Part shown: piece after piece, positions 8,931 through 17,579 of the stretch
How positions within the stretch are numbered: position 1 is the first letter of the stretch
Layout: every line of letters begins with the position of its first letter
NCBI GenBank assembly: GCA_965223755.1
Contig: CBDCXF010000001.1
Coordinates: 248,001 to 312,000, forward strand
Direction of reading: 5' to 3'
Origin: CBDCXF01 sp965223755
GTDB lineage: Bacteria; Acidobacteriota; Thermoanaerobaculia; Multivoradales; JAHEKO01
Length of the DNA stretch: 64,000 bases
Made by a program: the position numbers and the translations under genes
The notes under the pieces: model-generated
The model's input: only the letters and a program-made list of their open reading frames with translations
The model's database searches: none
Told to the model about the DNA's origin: nothing

Positions 8931-10414
8931 GGAGTCGCCGGCGCCGTCGGCTCGTTGCGCGCGAAGAAGAAGCGCGGCACCAATTCGGGGTCGTCGCATT
9001 CGACCGCGACTTGCCGCAGCACATTGGGGCTCCACGCGGTGGCGCGACTGAGCGGAGCGACGTAGGGATTGCGCAGTTGATCGGCGATGCTGGCGACGGC
9101 CGCCACTTGCTGGCGTGCGGTGCTGGCGCTGATGGTGCGCCCGCCTGTGATCTCGACCAGCGTTCGCATCTGACGAGCGGCGAGCTGCGCCTGCGCTCGC
9201 TCCGATCCGAGTGAGTACGAAAAAAGAGTGCGGTTGGCGAGTAGAAACACCGGCACTCCATAGTCGAGTGAGGCTTCGAGCACTCGGTCCCTCTCCAAAC
9301 TGCTGCGCAAGTTGGCGCCGTCGCTGACCAAAATCAGGCCCTTGGGGTTGGGTTGGTCAGCGAGCTGAGCGATGGCGAAGTAGATCGAATCGTACAGGGC
9401 GGAGTACCCGTCATCGACGATCTCTTCCAACGCCTCGAGTACGCTCTCAGTCGTTCCCTCCGGATTGAGCAGGCGGGGCCGGTCGGCGACGTCAAAAAGC
9501 AGTAGGCGATCGCCTTCACGCAGCAGCGACGAAGCGATTTCCTCAGCAGATCGCTGCACCGTTTGGCGCTGTTCTCGCATGCTCCCCGAGCCGTCCAGGA
9601 TAAGTCCGAGGGTGAGGGGGGCTGGGTGCGGCCTGAGGAAACTGACCTCCTGGCTTGCGAATCCGGGTAACTGATAGGTGCAGCCGAGGCTGTCGGCGTT
9701 GAGGACCGGCGCGCCCTTGGCATCGGTCAGCGTTAGGTGCATCTGGATTTCGTGGACTTCAACCGCCTCGGCAAAGCCGTCTTCGGCGAGGACCAGATAA
9801 CGCTCCCGGGTGCGACCATCGGTGAACTCGGCGACCAAGCGCAGAAAGGGAGCGTCGCCGAAGGCGTCCTCTTCAAACCGGACGTCAAGTGAGTCCTGCG
9901 GCCAGTGCGCGAGCAGAACCTCACCGTCATAGAGTGCGAAAGATCCAATCGGGGGCGCGCGAGGAGTGGCCCTCGCCAACAGGTGATAGCCGTCGGGCTC
10001 GGAGCGCTCGACCTCGGCCGCAAATTCGGCGATCTGCGGATTGAGCTTGATCTCGGAGTCGCCGACCACGACTTTGCGTTTGTCGATGGCTACAGCTCGG
10101 ACGCTGTGTTCGGTGAGTTGATCTCCGAGATCGACGTTGAGTTCAAAGGGAGGGATCTTGTCTCGCCCGGCGAAACGACCGTCAACCCAAAATCCAACTT
10201 CGCGAATGTCCTCATTGGCGGCGAGAGCGATGATTTGCACCTCGCCGGTGGCGATTTCAGCGGGCGGCACCAGTTCCAGCACCGGGATCGGTTCAGCCGC
10301 CCCAGCGCCGCCGGCCAGTGCCCACGCCGCACCGCCAATCGCCAACCCAGTGAAGAACGACTGGCGAAATGACGACTGCGGCGCCTGTGACTGGCCGGGC
10401 CGATTCCGGTTCAC
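8921..10414 (-). CDS. Secreted VWA-domain protein (VWFA-related, Acidobacteria type)
   Basis: A 497-residue protein. A basic, then hydrophobic N-terminus (TGLAIGGAAWALAGGAGAAE, cut near residue 41) suggests export. Two beta-rich segments precede a von Willebrand A domain with a MIDAS motif DGSGS (LILDGSGSM, about residue 272) and the later strand KGLILVSDGANLRSS. VWA domains bind protein ligands through a metal ion. The arrangement resembles the VWFA-related domain family described from Acidobacteria. The 3' end touches the heptamer repeat. It is divergent from ccmA with an 83-bp shared upstream region. Confidence 0.85.
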   Translation of the reverse strand: MNRNRPGQSQAPQSSFRQSFFTGLAIGGAAWALAGGAGAAEPIPVLELVPPAEIATGEVQIIALAANEDIREVGFWVDGRFAGRDKIPPFELNVDLGDQLTEHSVRAVAIDKRKVVVGDSEIKLNPQIAEFAAEVERSEPDGYHLLARATPRAPPIGSFALYDGEVLLAHWPQDSLDVRFEEDAFGDAPFLRLVAEFTDGRTRERYLVLAEDGFAEAVEVHEIQMHLTLTDAKGAPVLNADSLGCTYQLPGFASQEVSFLRPHPAPLTLGLILDGSGSMREQRQTVQRSAEEIASSLLREGDRLLLFDVADRPRLLNPEGTTESVLEALEEIVDDGYSALYDSIYFAIAQLADQPNPKGLILVSDGANLRSSLERDRVLEASLDYGVPVFLLANRTLFSYSLGSERAQAQLAARQMRTLVEITGGRTISASTARQQVAAVASIADQLRNPYVAPLSRATAWSPNVLRQVAVECDDPELVPRFFFARNEPTAPATPPG

Positions 10415-10497
10415 GCTATGATCTTAATCGCTTTTTTCTCAGACGCCGCCAGACATTCCAATCGACATCGAGACAACAGAACAAAAGCGGAGAGCCG

Positions 10498-11160
10498 GTG
10501 AACCGGGGAGCAACCACGGACAGAGGAGCAACACCGGCGATCGAAGCCGCCGGCCTGGGGCGCCGTTTCGGACACTTCTGGGCCCTGCGAAACCTTTCGT
10601 TCCGGGTCGACCAAGGCGCTGCCGTATTGGTCGTCGGCCGTAACGGGGCGGGTAAATCGACATTGCTGCGGCTGGTGCTCGGGCTCGACACGCCCGATAT
10701 CGGGGTGTTGCGTGTACTGGGGCACGAGCCTCGCCACAACGTGCGCAAGCTGCGGCACCATACTGCAGCGCTGCTTCATGACAACGCTCTTTATCCGCAG
10801 CTTACGGTCCGGGAAATGGTGCTCCTGTGGCAGTCGGTGGCTGCCAGTGCGAGCCCGGCGGGGGAGTTGCTCGAAACCGTTGGCTTGGCTTCGGCCGCCA
10901 ATCGACCGGTCAGCGGCTTGTCTGCGGGAATGCGCAAGCGCTTGGCACTGTGCCGGTCGTTGATGACCGATGCTGCACTCGTGGTTTGGGATGAGCCGCT
11001 GTCGGCTCTCGACCGGGAGGGCCGAGAAATGGTCTTGGACCTGTGGGGTCGACTACAGGCGGCGCGAGTGACTCTGCTGGTATCCAGCCACGAACGAGAG
11101 GTCTTCGAGAACCTGGCGACAGACGTTCTCGACCTCGATGCGGCGATGGGCCGATCGTAG
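10498..11160 (+). CDS. ccmA: Cytochrome c biogenesis ABC transporter ATPase CcmA
   Basis: About 220 residues from the GTG at 10498; the frame extends further upstream but into the divergent gene. Walker A is GRNGAGKST (residues 47-55), the signature is LSAGMRKRLAL, and Walker B is VVWDEPLSALD. As the first gene of a complete ccm run, it should be the ATPase that, with CcmB, drives release of heme-loaded CcmE from CcmCD. The signature lacks the Gly-Gln of LSGGQ, as is common in CcmA-like ATPases. Confidence 0.88.
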   Translation: MNRGATTDRGATPAIEAAGLGRRFGHFWALRNLSFRVDQGAAVLVVGRNGAGKSTLLRLVLGLDTPDIGVLRVLGHEPRHNVRKLRHHTAALLHDNALYPQLTVREMVLLWQSVAASASPAGELLETVGLASAANRPVSGLSAGMRKRLALCRSLMTDAALVVWDEPLSALDREGREMVLDLWGRLQAARVTLLVSSHEREVFENLATDVLDLDAAMGRS

Positions 11161-11162
11161 GC

Positions 11163-11855
11163 ATGAGCGTCCTAAATCAAGCGCGGTGGATCCTGGCCAA
11201 AGACCTCAAGGTCACCTGGCGCCGCAAGGGTTGGGCCCTGTCAGTGGTGCTCTTTGCCCTGCTGGTGGTGGTGGTGTTCTCGTTCGCCGTCGGCCCCAAC
11301 GCCAAACTCTTGAAGGAACTCGCCGGTGGTCTGCTGGCGTTTGCGTTGCTCTCAGCCAGCATTCTGACGCTCAACGAGTCGTTTCGGCAGGAAGAAGAAG
11401 AGCGTGGGCTGCTGGGTTTGCGATTGCTGGGTGTTTCGCCGGTCGCGGTCTTTTTGGGTAAGGCGCTGGCCAACGCCTTGATCTTGCTCGCTTTGGGACC
11501 CCCTCTGATCGTCGCGTCGATTGTCTTCTTTGACCTGACGCCCAGGCCCGGCTCACTGGTAACGCTGGCACTTCTTTGGGTGCTGACCGCATCGGGGCTG
11601 GCGGCACCGGGAACGCTCTACGCAGCGATGTCCAATCGGACGGTGGCGCGCGACGTTCTTTTGCCGGTGCTTTTGTTCCCACTGGTGGTTCCCGTCTTGT
11701 TAGGATCTTCACGGGCTTTTGGATTGGCTCTCGAGGGCGATCCGATGGGTCAACTTGGCTCTTGGATCGGTTTCCTGGCGGCGTTCAACGCGGTTTACTG
11801 GCTGCTTGGCGCAGTGCTTTTTTCGACTATTCTCGAAGACGGTAGAACGGGATAA
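11163..11855 (+). CDS. ccmB: Heme exporter subunit CcmB
   Basis: A 230-residue polytopic membrane protein with about six hydrophobic segments. The ATG at 11163 is 2 bp after the ccmA stop; the frame extends upstream but inside ccmA. The CcmB-like opening ARWILAKDLKVTWRRKG is followed by LTLNESFRQEEEERGLLGLRLL. It forms the membrane part of the CcmAB ABC transporter in System I. Confidence 0.88.
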   Translation: MSVLNQARWILAKDLKVTWRRKGWALSVVLFALLVVVVFSFAVGPNAKLLKELAGGLLAFALLSASILTLNESFRQEEEERGLLGLRLLGVSPVAVFLGKALANALILLALGPPLIVASIVFFDLTPRPGSLVTLALLWVLTASGLAAPGTLYAAMSNRTVARDVLLPVLLFPLVVPVLLGSSRAFGLALEGDPMGQLGSWIGFLAAFNAVYWLLGAVLFSTILEDGRTG

Positions 11856-11859
11856 AGAC

Positions 11860-12534
11860 ATGAAGAAATGGACCATCGCTGCCGGCGTGCTGGGCCTGTT
11901 GCTTGTCATCGTCGGCTGGTTCTACGGCTTGGCAATAGCCCCGGCCGAACGGCATATGGGCGATGTGATGCGGATCATGTACGCGCACGTTCCCACCGCC
12001 TGGGTTTCGATGCTGGGCTATACCGTCGCCATGGTGTTTGCCTGCATGTACCTGTGGGGAGGTCGGTCGGAACGAGAGCACTGGATGGTCGGTTGGGTCG
12101 AAGTCAGCCTCCTACTCAACGTACTACTACTGATTCAAGGGTCGATTTGGGGCAAGGCCACTTGGGGTGTGTGGTGGGATTGGGACGTGCGTTTGACGAC
12201 ATCGTTGATCATGGCGTTTCTGTTCGCGGGAGTGCTAGCGCTGCGTTCGTTTGTGAGCGATTGGCGCCAGCGGGCGTCTTGGACGGCGGTGGCAACGATC
12301 ATCGCCTTCGCCAACGTACCCTTGGTGTATTTCAGCGTGCGTTGGTGGCGCAGCCTGCATCAGGTGCAGTCGACTCCGAGCACTATCGATCCAAACATGG
12401 TTCTGCCGCTACGGCTATCGGCTTTTGGGTTCCTCGGCGTGGCGATCTTCTACGCCGCGGCTCGTGCCTTACTTGCCCGGCGCCGGCGGCAAGCACAACT
12501 GAGTGGTCTAGGGGACGGGTCGGCCTATGCCTGA
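11860..12534 (+). CDS. ccmC: Heme handling protein CcmC
   Basis: A 224-residue membrane protein starting at ATG 11860, 4 bp after ccmB. The tryptophan-rich periplasmic motif is clear: WGVWWDWDVRLT (family WWD signature). The flanking histidines are in MYAHVPTAW and in SLHQVQS. CcmC presents heme to CcmE in the periplasm. The C-terminus overlaps ccmD by 8 bp. Confidence 0.92.
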   Translation: MKKWTIAAGVLGLLLVIVGWFYGLAIAPAERHMGDVMRIMYAHVPTAWVSMLGYTVAMVFACMYLWGGRSEREHWMVGWVEVSLLLNVLLLIQGSIWGKATWGVWWDWDVRLTTSLIMAFLFAGVLALRSFVSDWRQRASWTAVATIIAFANVPLVYFSVRWWRSLHQVQSTPSTIDPNMVLPLRLSAFGFLGVAIFYAAARALLARRRRQAQLSGLGDGSAYA

Positions 12535-12664
12535 GGGAGTCATCGTCGGTGGTTGGAGCTTTGTGATCGCGGCGTACATCGTCACCGTCGTGGGTCTCGC
12601 TGGCTACGGGCTGAGCTTGCGCCGACGACTGCAACAAGCGGAAGACGACGAGGTTGAACGATGA
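12527..12664 (+). CDS. ccmD: Heme exporter small subunit CcmD
   Basis: A 45-residue ORF from ATG 12527 that overlaps the ccmC stop. It ends with TGA 12662-12664, overlapping the ccmE ATG. One membrane segment (about residues 10-30, WSFVIAAYIVTVVGLAGYG) is followed by a basic stretch LRRRL and an acidic tail, the standard CcmD topology. CcmD assists release of holo-CcmE from CcmABCD. Its size, position and topology all fit. Confidence 0.88.
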   Translation: MPEGVIVGGWSFVIAAYIVTVVGLAGYGLSLRRRLQQAEDDEVER

Positions 12665-13107
12665 GACGTGAGCGCTTGGCTCTGGTGGTTGCTTTGGTTG
12701 TCGTGAGCGGAGTTATCGCCGTTCTTGCCCTCGGGGGTGTGGGCGAGAATCTGGTGTACTACTGGTCTCCTTCGGAGCTGATCGATAGGAGCGACTCGGC
12801 CAAGGACGCGACGATTCGCCTGGGCGGCCTGGTGGAAGAAGGATCCATTCGGCGCCACGAGGACGGATTGACACTTTCGTTTCGCGTCACCGACGGCGAC
12901 GACTCGGTCGAGGTGGTGACGCAGTCGGTGCCACCGGCGATGTTCCGAGAAAACATTGGCGTTGTCGTCGAAGGCAGCGTGCAAGCAGATGGTCGATTTC
13001 ACACCGATCGATTGATGGTCAAGCACGACAACCAATACCAGGCGCCCGAGGGAATGGGTGGGACCTCGGTCGAAGAACTCTCGCGTACGCTGGAAGATCA
13101 AACCTGA
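12661..13107 (+). CDS. ccmE: Periplasmic heme chaperone CcmE
   Basis: A 148-residue protein with an N-terminal anchor (residues 6-26), an OB-fold (IRLGGLVEEGSI, LSFRVTDG, VVVEGSV) and the heme-attachment motif KHDNQYQAPE. His122 is the expected covalent heme ligand and Tyr126 the nearby conserved tyrosine. It accepts heme from CcmC and passes it to CcmF. The stop overlaps the ccmF start. Confidence 0.95.
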   Translation: MRRERLALVVALVVVSGVIAVLALGGVGENLVYYWSPSELIDRSDSAKDATIRLGGLVEEGSIRRHEDGLTLSFRVTDGDDSVEVVTQSVPPAMFRENIGVVVEGSVQADGRFHTDRLMVKHDNQYQAPEGMGGTSVEELSRTLEDQT

Positions 13108-15053
13108 TGCTGTCGTTGCTCGGCCGTGGCCTCGAGTTCGGGGCTCTTTTGGCCTGCGCAGTAGGCATCCCCTTGGGATGGTGGGCGGGGAAGAGCGGTT
13201 CTTTGTTCGCTCTGACGCGCACGCGCTGGGCGGTGAACGCCTTCGCGGTGTGCACCATTGCCGCGGCCCTGGTGATGGAGGTGGCATTGATCAGCCATGA
13301 TTTTTCGGTTTCCTACGTGGCCCAGGTAGGTTCGTTGGCGACTCCCTTGCACATCACCATCGTCTCGCTGTGGTCATCGCTGGAGGGGTCGATTCTCTTT
13401 TGGGCGGCTGTTTTGGGCGTTTACGCGGCGTGGTTTGCGCGCCGCAAGCCAGCCGAAGCCGAGCCCTATATGGGTTATGCGCTGTCCGCGGTACTCGTTG
13501 TCGGGCTTTTCTTCTCGTTCTTGTTGGCGGGGCCGGCGGATCCGTTCGTGCCGACTCCCGCGCCGGTGCCGACCGACGGGCCGGGCCCGAACCCGCTGCT
13601 GCAAAACCATCTGCTCATGATCATCCATCCACCGGCGCTGTATCTGGGGTACGTTGGCATGACGATCCCTTTCGCCATTGCGGTGGCCGCTTTGGCGGCC
13701 GGCAAGGTCGGTCCAGCCTGGGGAGACGAGCTGCGCAAGTGGCTGCTGGTGCCGATCGCCTTCCTAACCATGGGCATCATGTTGGGCGGATGGTGGTCGT
13801 ACGAGGTCCTTGGCTGGGGCGGCTACTGGGCTTGGGACCCGGTGGAAAACGCCTCATTTCTTCCCTGGTTGACGGCGATTGCGGCGTTGCACTCGGTGGT
13901 CGTGATGCGCCGCAAGGGCAGTCTCAAGGCCTGGACGATGGTGTTGGTCTTGGTGACTTTTTTGCTCACGATTTTGGGTACCTTTCTGACTCGATCGGGG
14001 GTGGTCAACTCGGTGCACTCCTTTACGCAGAGCCCGATTGGACCGTTGTTCTTAGGCTTTCTGGGGGTCATTTCCATTGCTGTGATCATTCTTCTCGCGC
14101 TGCGGGTAGACCGGCTTGAGGCCGGGCCGACGCGATTTCGCGCTGACTCGCGCGAGAATGCGTTCTTGTGGAACAACCTGATCTTGGTCGGGATGACGTT
14201 CACCGTGCTGGTGGGGACTCTGTTTCCCATTCTTAAGGAGGCTCTCCAAGGCGTGAAGGTCAGTGTCGGCGAGCCCTACTTCAACCGCATGTCGGTGCCG
14301 ATGTTCTTTGCGCTGTTGTTGCTGATGGCCTGGGGACCATCCCTACCCTGGGGTGGCGGCCGCATGGACGCTGCGCGACCTACTTTGCTCGCGGCCCTCG
14401 GAGTTGGCGCCGTAGCTGTGGTCGTTCTGTTGGTCTTGGGGACGGGCTGGGCGACCGCCGGAACCTTGGGCGCTTGCGCGATTGCCTCCGTCGTCACCAT
14501 TCGCGAGTTGGTTCTGCCGGCGATGCGGCGGAGAGGCAAGGGAGAGAGAGTCTCTCGGGCGGTGGTGGAGTCGACGCGGCGCTCCCCAGCGCGCTTCGGC
14601 GGCTACCTTGCCCACTTGGGGCTAATCGTGACCTTCGCTGCCATCGCGATTTCTTCGTTGCATCAAGAGTCCGCTGAGCGTGTCCTGGCCATGGGCGAGA
14701 CGCTGGAGGTGGGCGGCTACCAACTGGTGCCGCGCGAGGTGGCGTGGCGCCCTCAGCCCCATCTCGACGCCCAAGTCGCGGTCGTCGATCTGTCGAAGGG
14801 CGACCGCAAGTTGCCGCAACTCGAACCCGCTCTCAATCACTACCGCGGTATGCGCGAACCCCTCGGAACTCCAGCGGTGCGGACGGCGCTGACCCATGAC
14901 CTCTATTTGACCTTGATGAGCGTCGGCGACGGGGTGGTCGGGATCCGCGCCATCGTCACGCCGGCGGTGCTGTGGGTCTGGATTGGTCCGATTATCTTGA
15001 TTTTAGGTACCTTGATCGCGCTGGTTCCAGCGCGTCAGGTGAAGAAGCAATGA
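13107..15053 (+). CDS. ccmF: Cytochrome c heme lyase subunit CcmF
   Basis: A 648-residue polytopic membrane protein. The WWD motif is WGGYWAWDPVENASF. The conserved HPPALYLGYVG and FLTRSGVVNSVHSF stretches carry expected heme-ligand histidines. It transfers heme from CcmE to apocytochrome CxxCH motifs together with CcmH and CcmI. The ATG at 13107 shares a base with the ccmE stop, and the stop overlaps ccmG. Confidence 0.95.
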   Translation: MLSLLGRGLEFGALLACAVGIPLGWWAGKSGSLFALTRTRWAVNAFAVCTIAAALVMEVALISHDFSVSYVAQVGSLATPLHITIVSLWSSLEGSILFWAAVLGVYAAWFARRKPAEAEPYMGYALSAVLVVGLFFSFLLAGPADPFVPTPAPVPTDGPGPNPLLQNHLLMIIHPPALYLGYVGMTIPFAIAVAALAAGKVGPAWGDELRKWLLVPIAFLTMGIMLGGWWSYEVLGWGGYWAWDPVENASFLPWLTAIAALHSVVVMRRKGSLKAWTMVLVLVTFLLTILGTFLTRSGVVNSVHSFTQSPIGPLFLGFLGVISIAVIILLALRVDRLEAGPTRFRADSRENAFLWNNLILVGMTFTVLVGTLFPILKEALQGVKVSVGEPYFNRMSVPMFFALLLLMAWGPSLPWGGGRMDAARPTLLAALGVGAVAVVVLLVLGTGWATAGTLGACAIASVVTIRELVLPAMRRRGKGERVSRAVVESTRRSPARFGGYLAHLGLIVTFAAIAISSLHQESAERVLAMGETLEVGGYQLVPREVAWRPQPHLDAQVAVVDLSKGDRKLPQLEPALNHYRGMREPLGTPAVRTALTHDLYLTLMSVGDGVVGIRAIVTPAVLWVWIGPIILILGTLIALVPARQVKKQ

Positions 15054-15562
15054 ACCGGCGTGTCTTGGTCTTCGGCGTCTTTCTGGTCGTAGCCTTGGTC
15101 GCAGTATTGGCGCAGGGATTTGGGCGCGATCCGAGGAGAGTGATTTCGCCGCTTCTGAATCAGCCAGCGCCGGAGTTCGAACTCGTGAATTTAGACGGCG
15201 AGCCCGTCAGTTTGGAATCATTTCGGGGTCGTCCGGTTTTGATCAATTTTTGGGCGACTTGGTGTCAGCCGTGCATCGCTGAGCACGGCAGTCTGCAGCG
15301 TCTCGCGACCCGCTTCGAGGGCAGAGTCGAGTTCCTCGGAGTCATTTATCAAGATGAGGAGCGTTTGATCCGTTCGTTCTTGGCCCAGCGCGGCGCCTGG
15401 GGGCGAACGTTGGTGGACCCCGGATCGTTGGTGGCGATTCGTTACGGAGTCTACGGCGCTCCCGAGACCTTCCTGATCGACAAGAATGGCGTCGTCGCGC
15501 ACAAGATCACCGGCCAGTTGAGTGAGGCCCGCGTCAGCGCACTGCTGGGAGACCTGCTCTAG
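15050..15562 (+). CDS. ccmG: Thiol:disulfide oxidoreductase CcmG (DsbE)
   Basis: A 170-residue membrane-anchored thioredoxin. An N-terminal anchor spans residues 4-22 and the active site WATWCQPC has Cys72 and Cys75. The cis-Pro region is VYGAPETFLIDKNG, typical of DsbE. It keeps apocytochrome cysteines reduced in the periplasm. The start at 15050 overlaps the ccmF stop (ATGA). Confidence 0.92.
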   Translation: MNRRVLVFGVFLVVALVAVLAQGFGRDPRRVISPLLNQPAPEFELVNLDGEPVSLESFRGRPVLINFWATWCQPCIAEHGSLQRLATRFEGRVEFLGVIYQDEERLIRSFLAQRGAWGRTLVDPGSLVAIRYGVYGAPETFLIDKNGVVAHKITGQLSEARVSALLGDLL

Positions 15563-16080
15563 TGCGCGCTGCCGTCGCTCTCACAATGGCTTTTTTTGCC
15601 GCCTCGCTCGCGGCACCGATTGAGCTGGCATCCGAGCCGCTCGATGCGGGCGAGCTGATCCTCAGCGACTCCGAGCGCGCGTTGCTGGGACCTCCCAGCG
15701 GTTCCCCATTATCCGGCGCCGTGCTGGAGCGGCGTACGGAGAAGCTGGCGTCTCGCATGCGTTGTCCGGTATGCCAAGGGCTTTCCGTTGCCGATTCTCC
15801 GACTCCTGCCGCGTTGGCGATGAAGGCACGGGTCGAGGCTCTCCTCGCCGCGGGGTATGCAGACGATCAAATCCTGCGCTACTTCGAGGCATCTTACGGT
15901 GAGTTCATTCGCTTGGCTCCCAAACCGCAGGGACTCAACCTAGTGGCCTGGTTGGCGCCGATCGTTGCCCTTGCCGCAGCCGCCGCGTGGCTGACGTTGC
16001 GGGCGCGGCGACAACGATCGGATGGCGAAGAAGATCTATCCCGTTACCTCGACCAAGTGCGGCGGGAGGTCGGCGAGTGA
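15562..16080 (+). CDS. ccmH: Cytochrome c maturation protein CcmH
   Basis: A 172-residue protein with a GTG start at 15562 overlapping the ccmG stop by one base. A hydrophobic leader is followed by the redox motif MRCPVCQG (Cys68, Cys71), then helical MKARVEALLAAGYADDQILRYFEASYGEFIRLAPKP-like residues in short runs, and a C-terminal membrane segment. CcmH reduces or holds the apocytochrome CxxCH for CcmF. Confidence 0.92.
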   Translation: MRAAVALTMAFFAASLAAPIELASEPLDAGELILSDSERALLGPPSGSPLSGAVLERRTEKLASRMRCPVCQGLSVADSPTPAALAMKARVEALLAAGYADDQILRYFEASYGEFIRLAPKPQGLNLVAWLAPIVALAAAAAWLTLRARRQRSDGEEDLSRYLDQVRREVGE

Positions 16081-16157
16081 CCCCAGCCCCCTGCACACCC
16101 GCCCGCGGGGGCGACAACAGCCTCCGTCTTCCCGGTGGGTGTGGGCCGCGGGGGGCC

Positions 16158-16196
16158 GGGATCCCCGCCTCCCGCATGCTCACTCGCGGGGATGAC
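16158..16196. repeat. GGGATCCCCGCC palindromic element between ccmH and ccmI
   Basis: GGGATCCCCGCCT (16158-16170) and CGCGGGGATGAC (16185-16196) form a hairpin. The 136-bp gap it occupies is the only real gap in the ccm run. Related GC-rich pieces (GTCATCCCGGCGCC) appear at about 21068-21100. Confidence 0.55.
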
Positions 16197-16216
16197 GAAT
16201 TCGTCGAGGTTGCCCA

Positions 16217-17485
16217 ATGCCAATGACCTGGGGCCTGATCGTCATCGTCCTTGGTCTGGCGGCCGGATTCTTGCTCGTGCGGCGTGGCCGAGCGGACTCA
16301 GCTACGACGGCCTCAACCGATGGTCCGGACGTCACCGATCCAACCCATCGACGGGCGGAATTGGAGCGGGAAAGGAATCGGCTAACGCGGAAGCTGCGGT
16401 CCAGCGACCTTACCGATGCCGACCGGGCGGATCTGGAACTCGCCGCCGCCAGAGTGTTACGGGAGCTTGACACCTTGGGGAGCGCCTCGGCAGCGAGTCC
16501 TTCGGATGTCGAAAAGGCCCAAGGTGCGCTGCCCGCGCGACCGCATCGATCGGCCTGGGCCGGATTCGCCTGGGGTGTCGGTATCACCGCGGGAATCGTT
16601 GCTCTCGCTTTGTTGGCGGGGCGCTCAAGCAGCGCGCGAAGGGAGGGGCAACCCATTACCGGCGGCGACTCCGTCGCTCCGGCTCCCACCGCTGGTTTTG
16701 AACATCCAAGCGGAGAGGTTTCGGAAGAGATCGAGAAGCAGCTTCAAGACCTTGAAGCGCGATGGACCGAACGGCAGGACATCGTGGCGCTCAAGGAACT
16801 GACCTTGGCCAATTTGAGTCTCGAACGCTTCATGGAAGCGTTTCGCTGGTCGAATGAGATCTTGCAGCGCGAGCCGGCCGACCCTGACGGCCACTACGCT
16901 CAAGGCATCGTGCGCATGGCCATGGGGCAAAGCGAGGCGGCCATCGGACACTTCGATCGGGTACTGGCGAATTTCCCCAACCACGCGCTTGCCCTGGTGG
17001 CCAAAGGAGCGGTCTTGCGCGGAGAAGGACGCTTGCAAGAGGCCAAAGGAGCCTGGGAGCAAGCACTGATTGTGGTTGGGGGACGCGATCCGCAGATCGA
17101 GCAGTTGATCGCCGATCTGGAGAGGTCAGGGTCTCAGACCAGTGCGGTCGAATCCAATGGCACGACTGAGCCCAGAGTGAATGTTGCCAATGGCTACACT
17201 CTTGACCTCCGGTGCGCTCGGCCCAGACCAGCCGACCATTTGTTCATCAGCTTACGCGACGGGTCCGGTCCTCCGGCGGCGGCAAGGCGCATCGACCGAC
17301 CTGATTTTCCGCAGCGGGTGGTATTGACGGATCGGGACTCGATGATGGGTGGTTCTCTGCCCGAGCGCGCCACCGTCAGTGTGCGGTGGGACGCCGATGG
17401 CAACGCAATGACACGAGAAGTCCTGCCAGAAGTTACAGCTCAGGTAACGGCGGGCTCGCAGATCACTTTGGAGGTGTGCTCGTGA
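16217..17485 (+). CDS. ccmI: CcmI-like TPR protein of cytochrome c maturation
   Basis: A 422-residue protein. It has an N-terminal membrane segment (LIVIVLGLAAGFLLV), a charged coiled-coil-like stretch (THRRAELERERNRLTRKL), a second membrane segment (about residues 115-135) and tetratricopeptide-like helices (EPADPDGHYAQGIVRMAMGQ, LANFPNHALALVAKGAVLR). The C-terminal beta-rich region resembles the CycH periplasmic domain. CcmI binds the apocytochrome C-terminus and delivers it to CcmFH. An alternative ATG lies 6 bp downstream. Confidence 0.82.
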   Translation: MPMTWGLIVIVLGLAAGFLLVRRGRADSATTASTDGPDVTDPTHRRAELERERNRLTRKLRSSDLTDADRADLELAAARVLRELDTLGSASAASPSDVEKAQGALPARPHRSAWAGFAWGVGITAGIVALALLAGRSSSARREGQPITGGDSVAPAPTAGFEHPSGEVSEEIEKQLQDLEARWTERQDIVALKELTLANLSLERFMEAFRWSNEILQREPADPDGHYAQGIVRMAMGQSEAAIGHFDRVLANFPNHALALVAKGAVLRGEGRLQEAKGAWEQALIVVGGRDPQIEQLIADLERSGSQTSAVESNGTTEPRVNVANGYTLDLRCARPRPADHLFISLRDGSGPPAAARRIDRPDFPQRVVLTDRDSMMGGSLPERATVSVRWDADGNAMTREVLPEVTAQVTAGSQITLEVCS

Positions 17486-17566
17486 CCGGGCGGACCAAGG
17501 CCCGCCCCTACGCCGAACTCCCTTATCTCGTGGACGTAGGGGAGGGGCTTGCCCCTCCCGCTTTCG
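17486..17566. repeat. Two GTAGGGG-type hairpin repeats
   Basis: 17486-17514 is an inverted unit (CGGGCGGACC, AAGG, CCCGCCCCTACG). 17533-17562 is a plus-strand unit (GTAGGGGAGGGGCTTGCCCC). Same family as 3041-3110, 20985-21010 and 47033-47060. They fill the gap between ccmI and ychF. Confidence 0.7.
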
Positions 17567-17579
17567 CTACCGACAAGCA

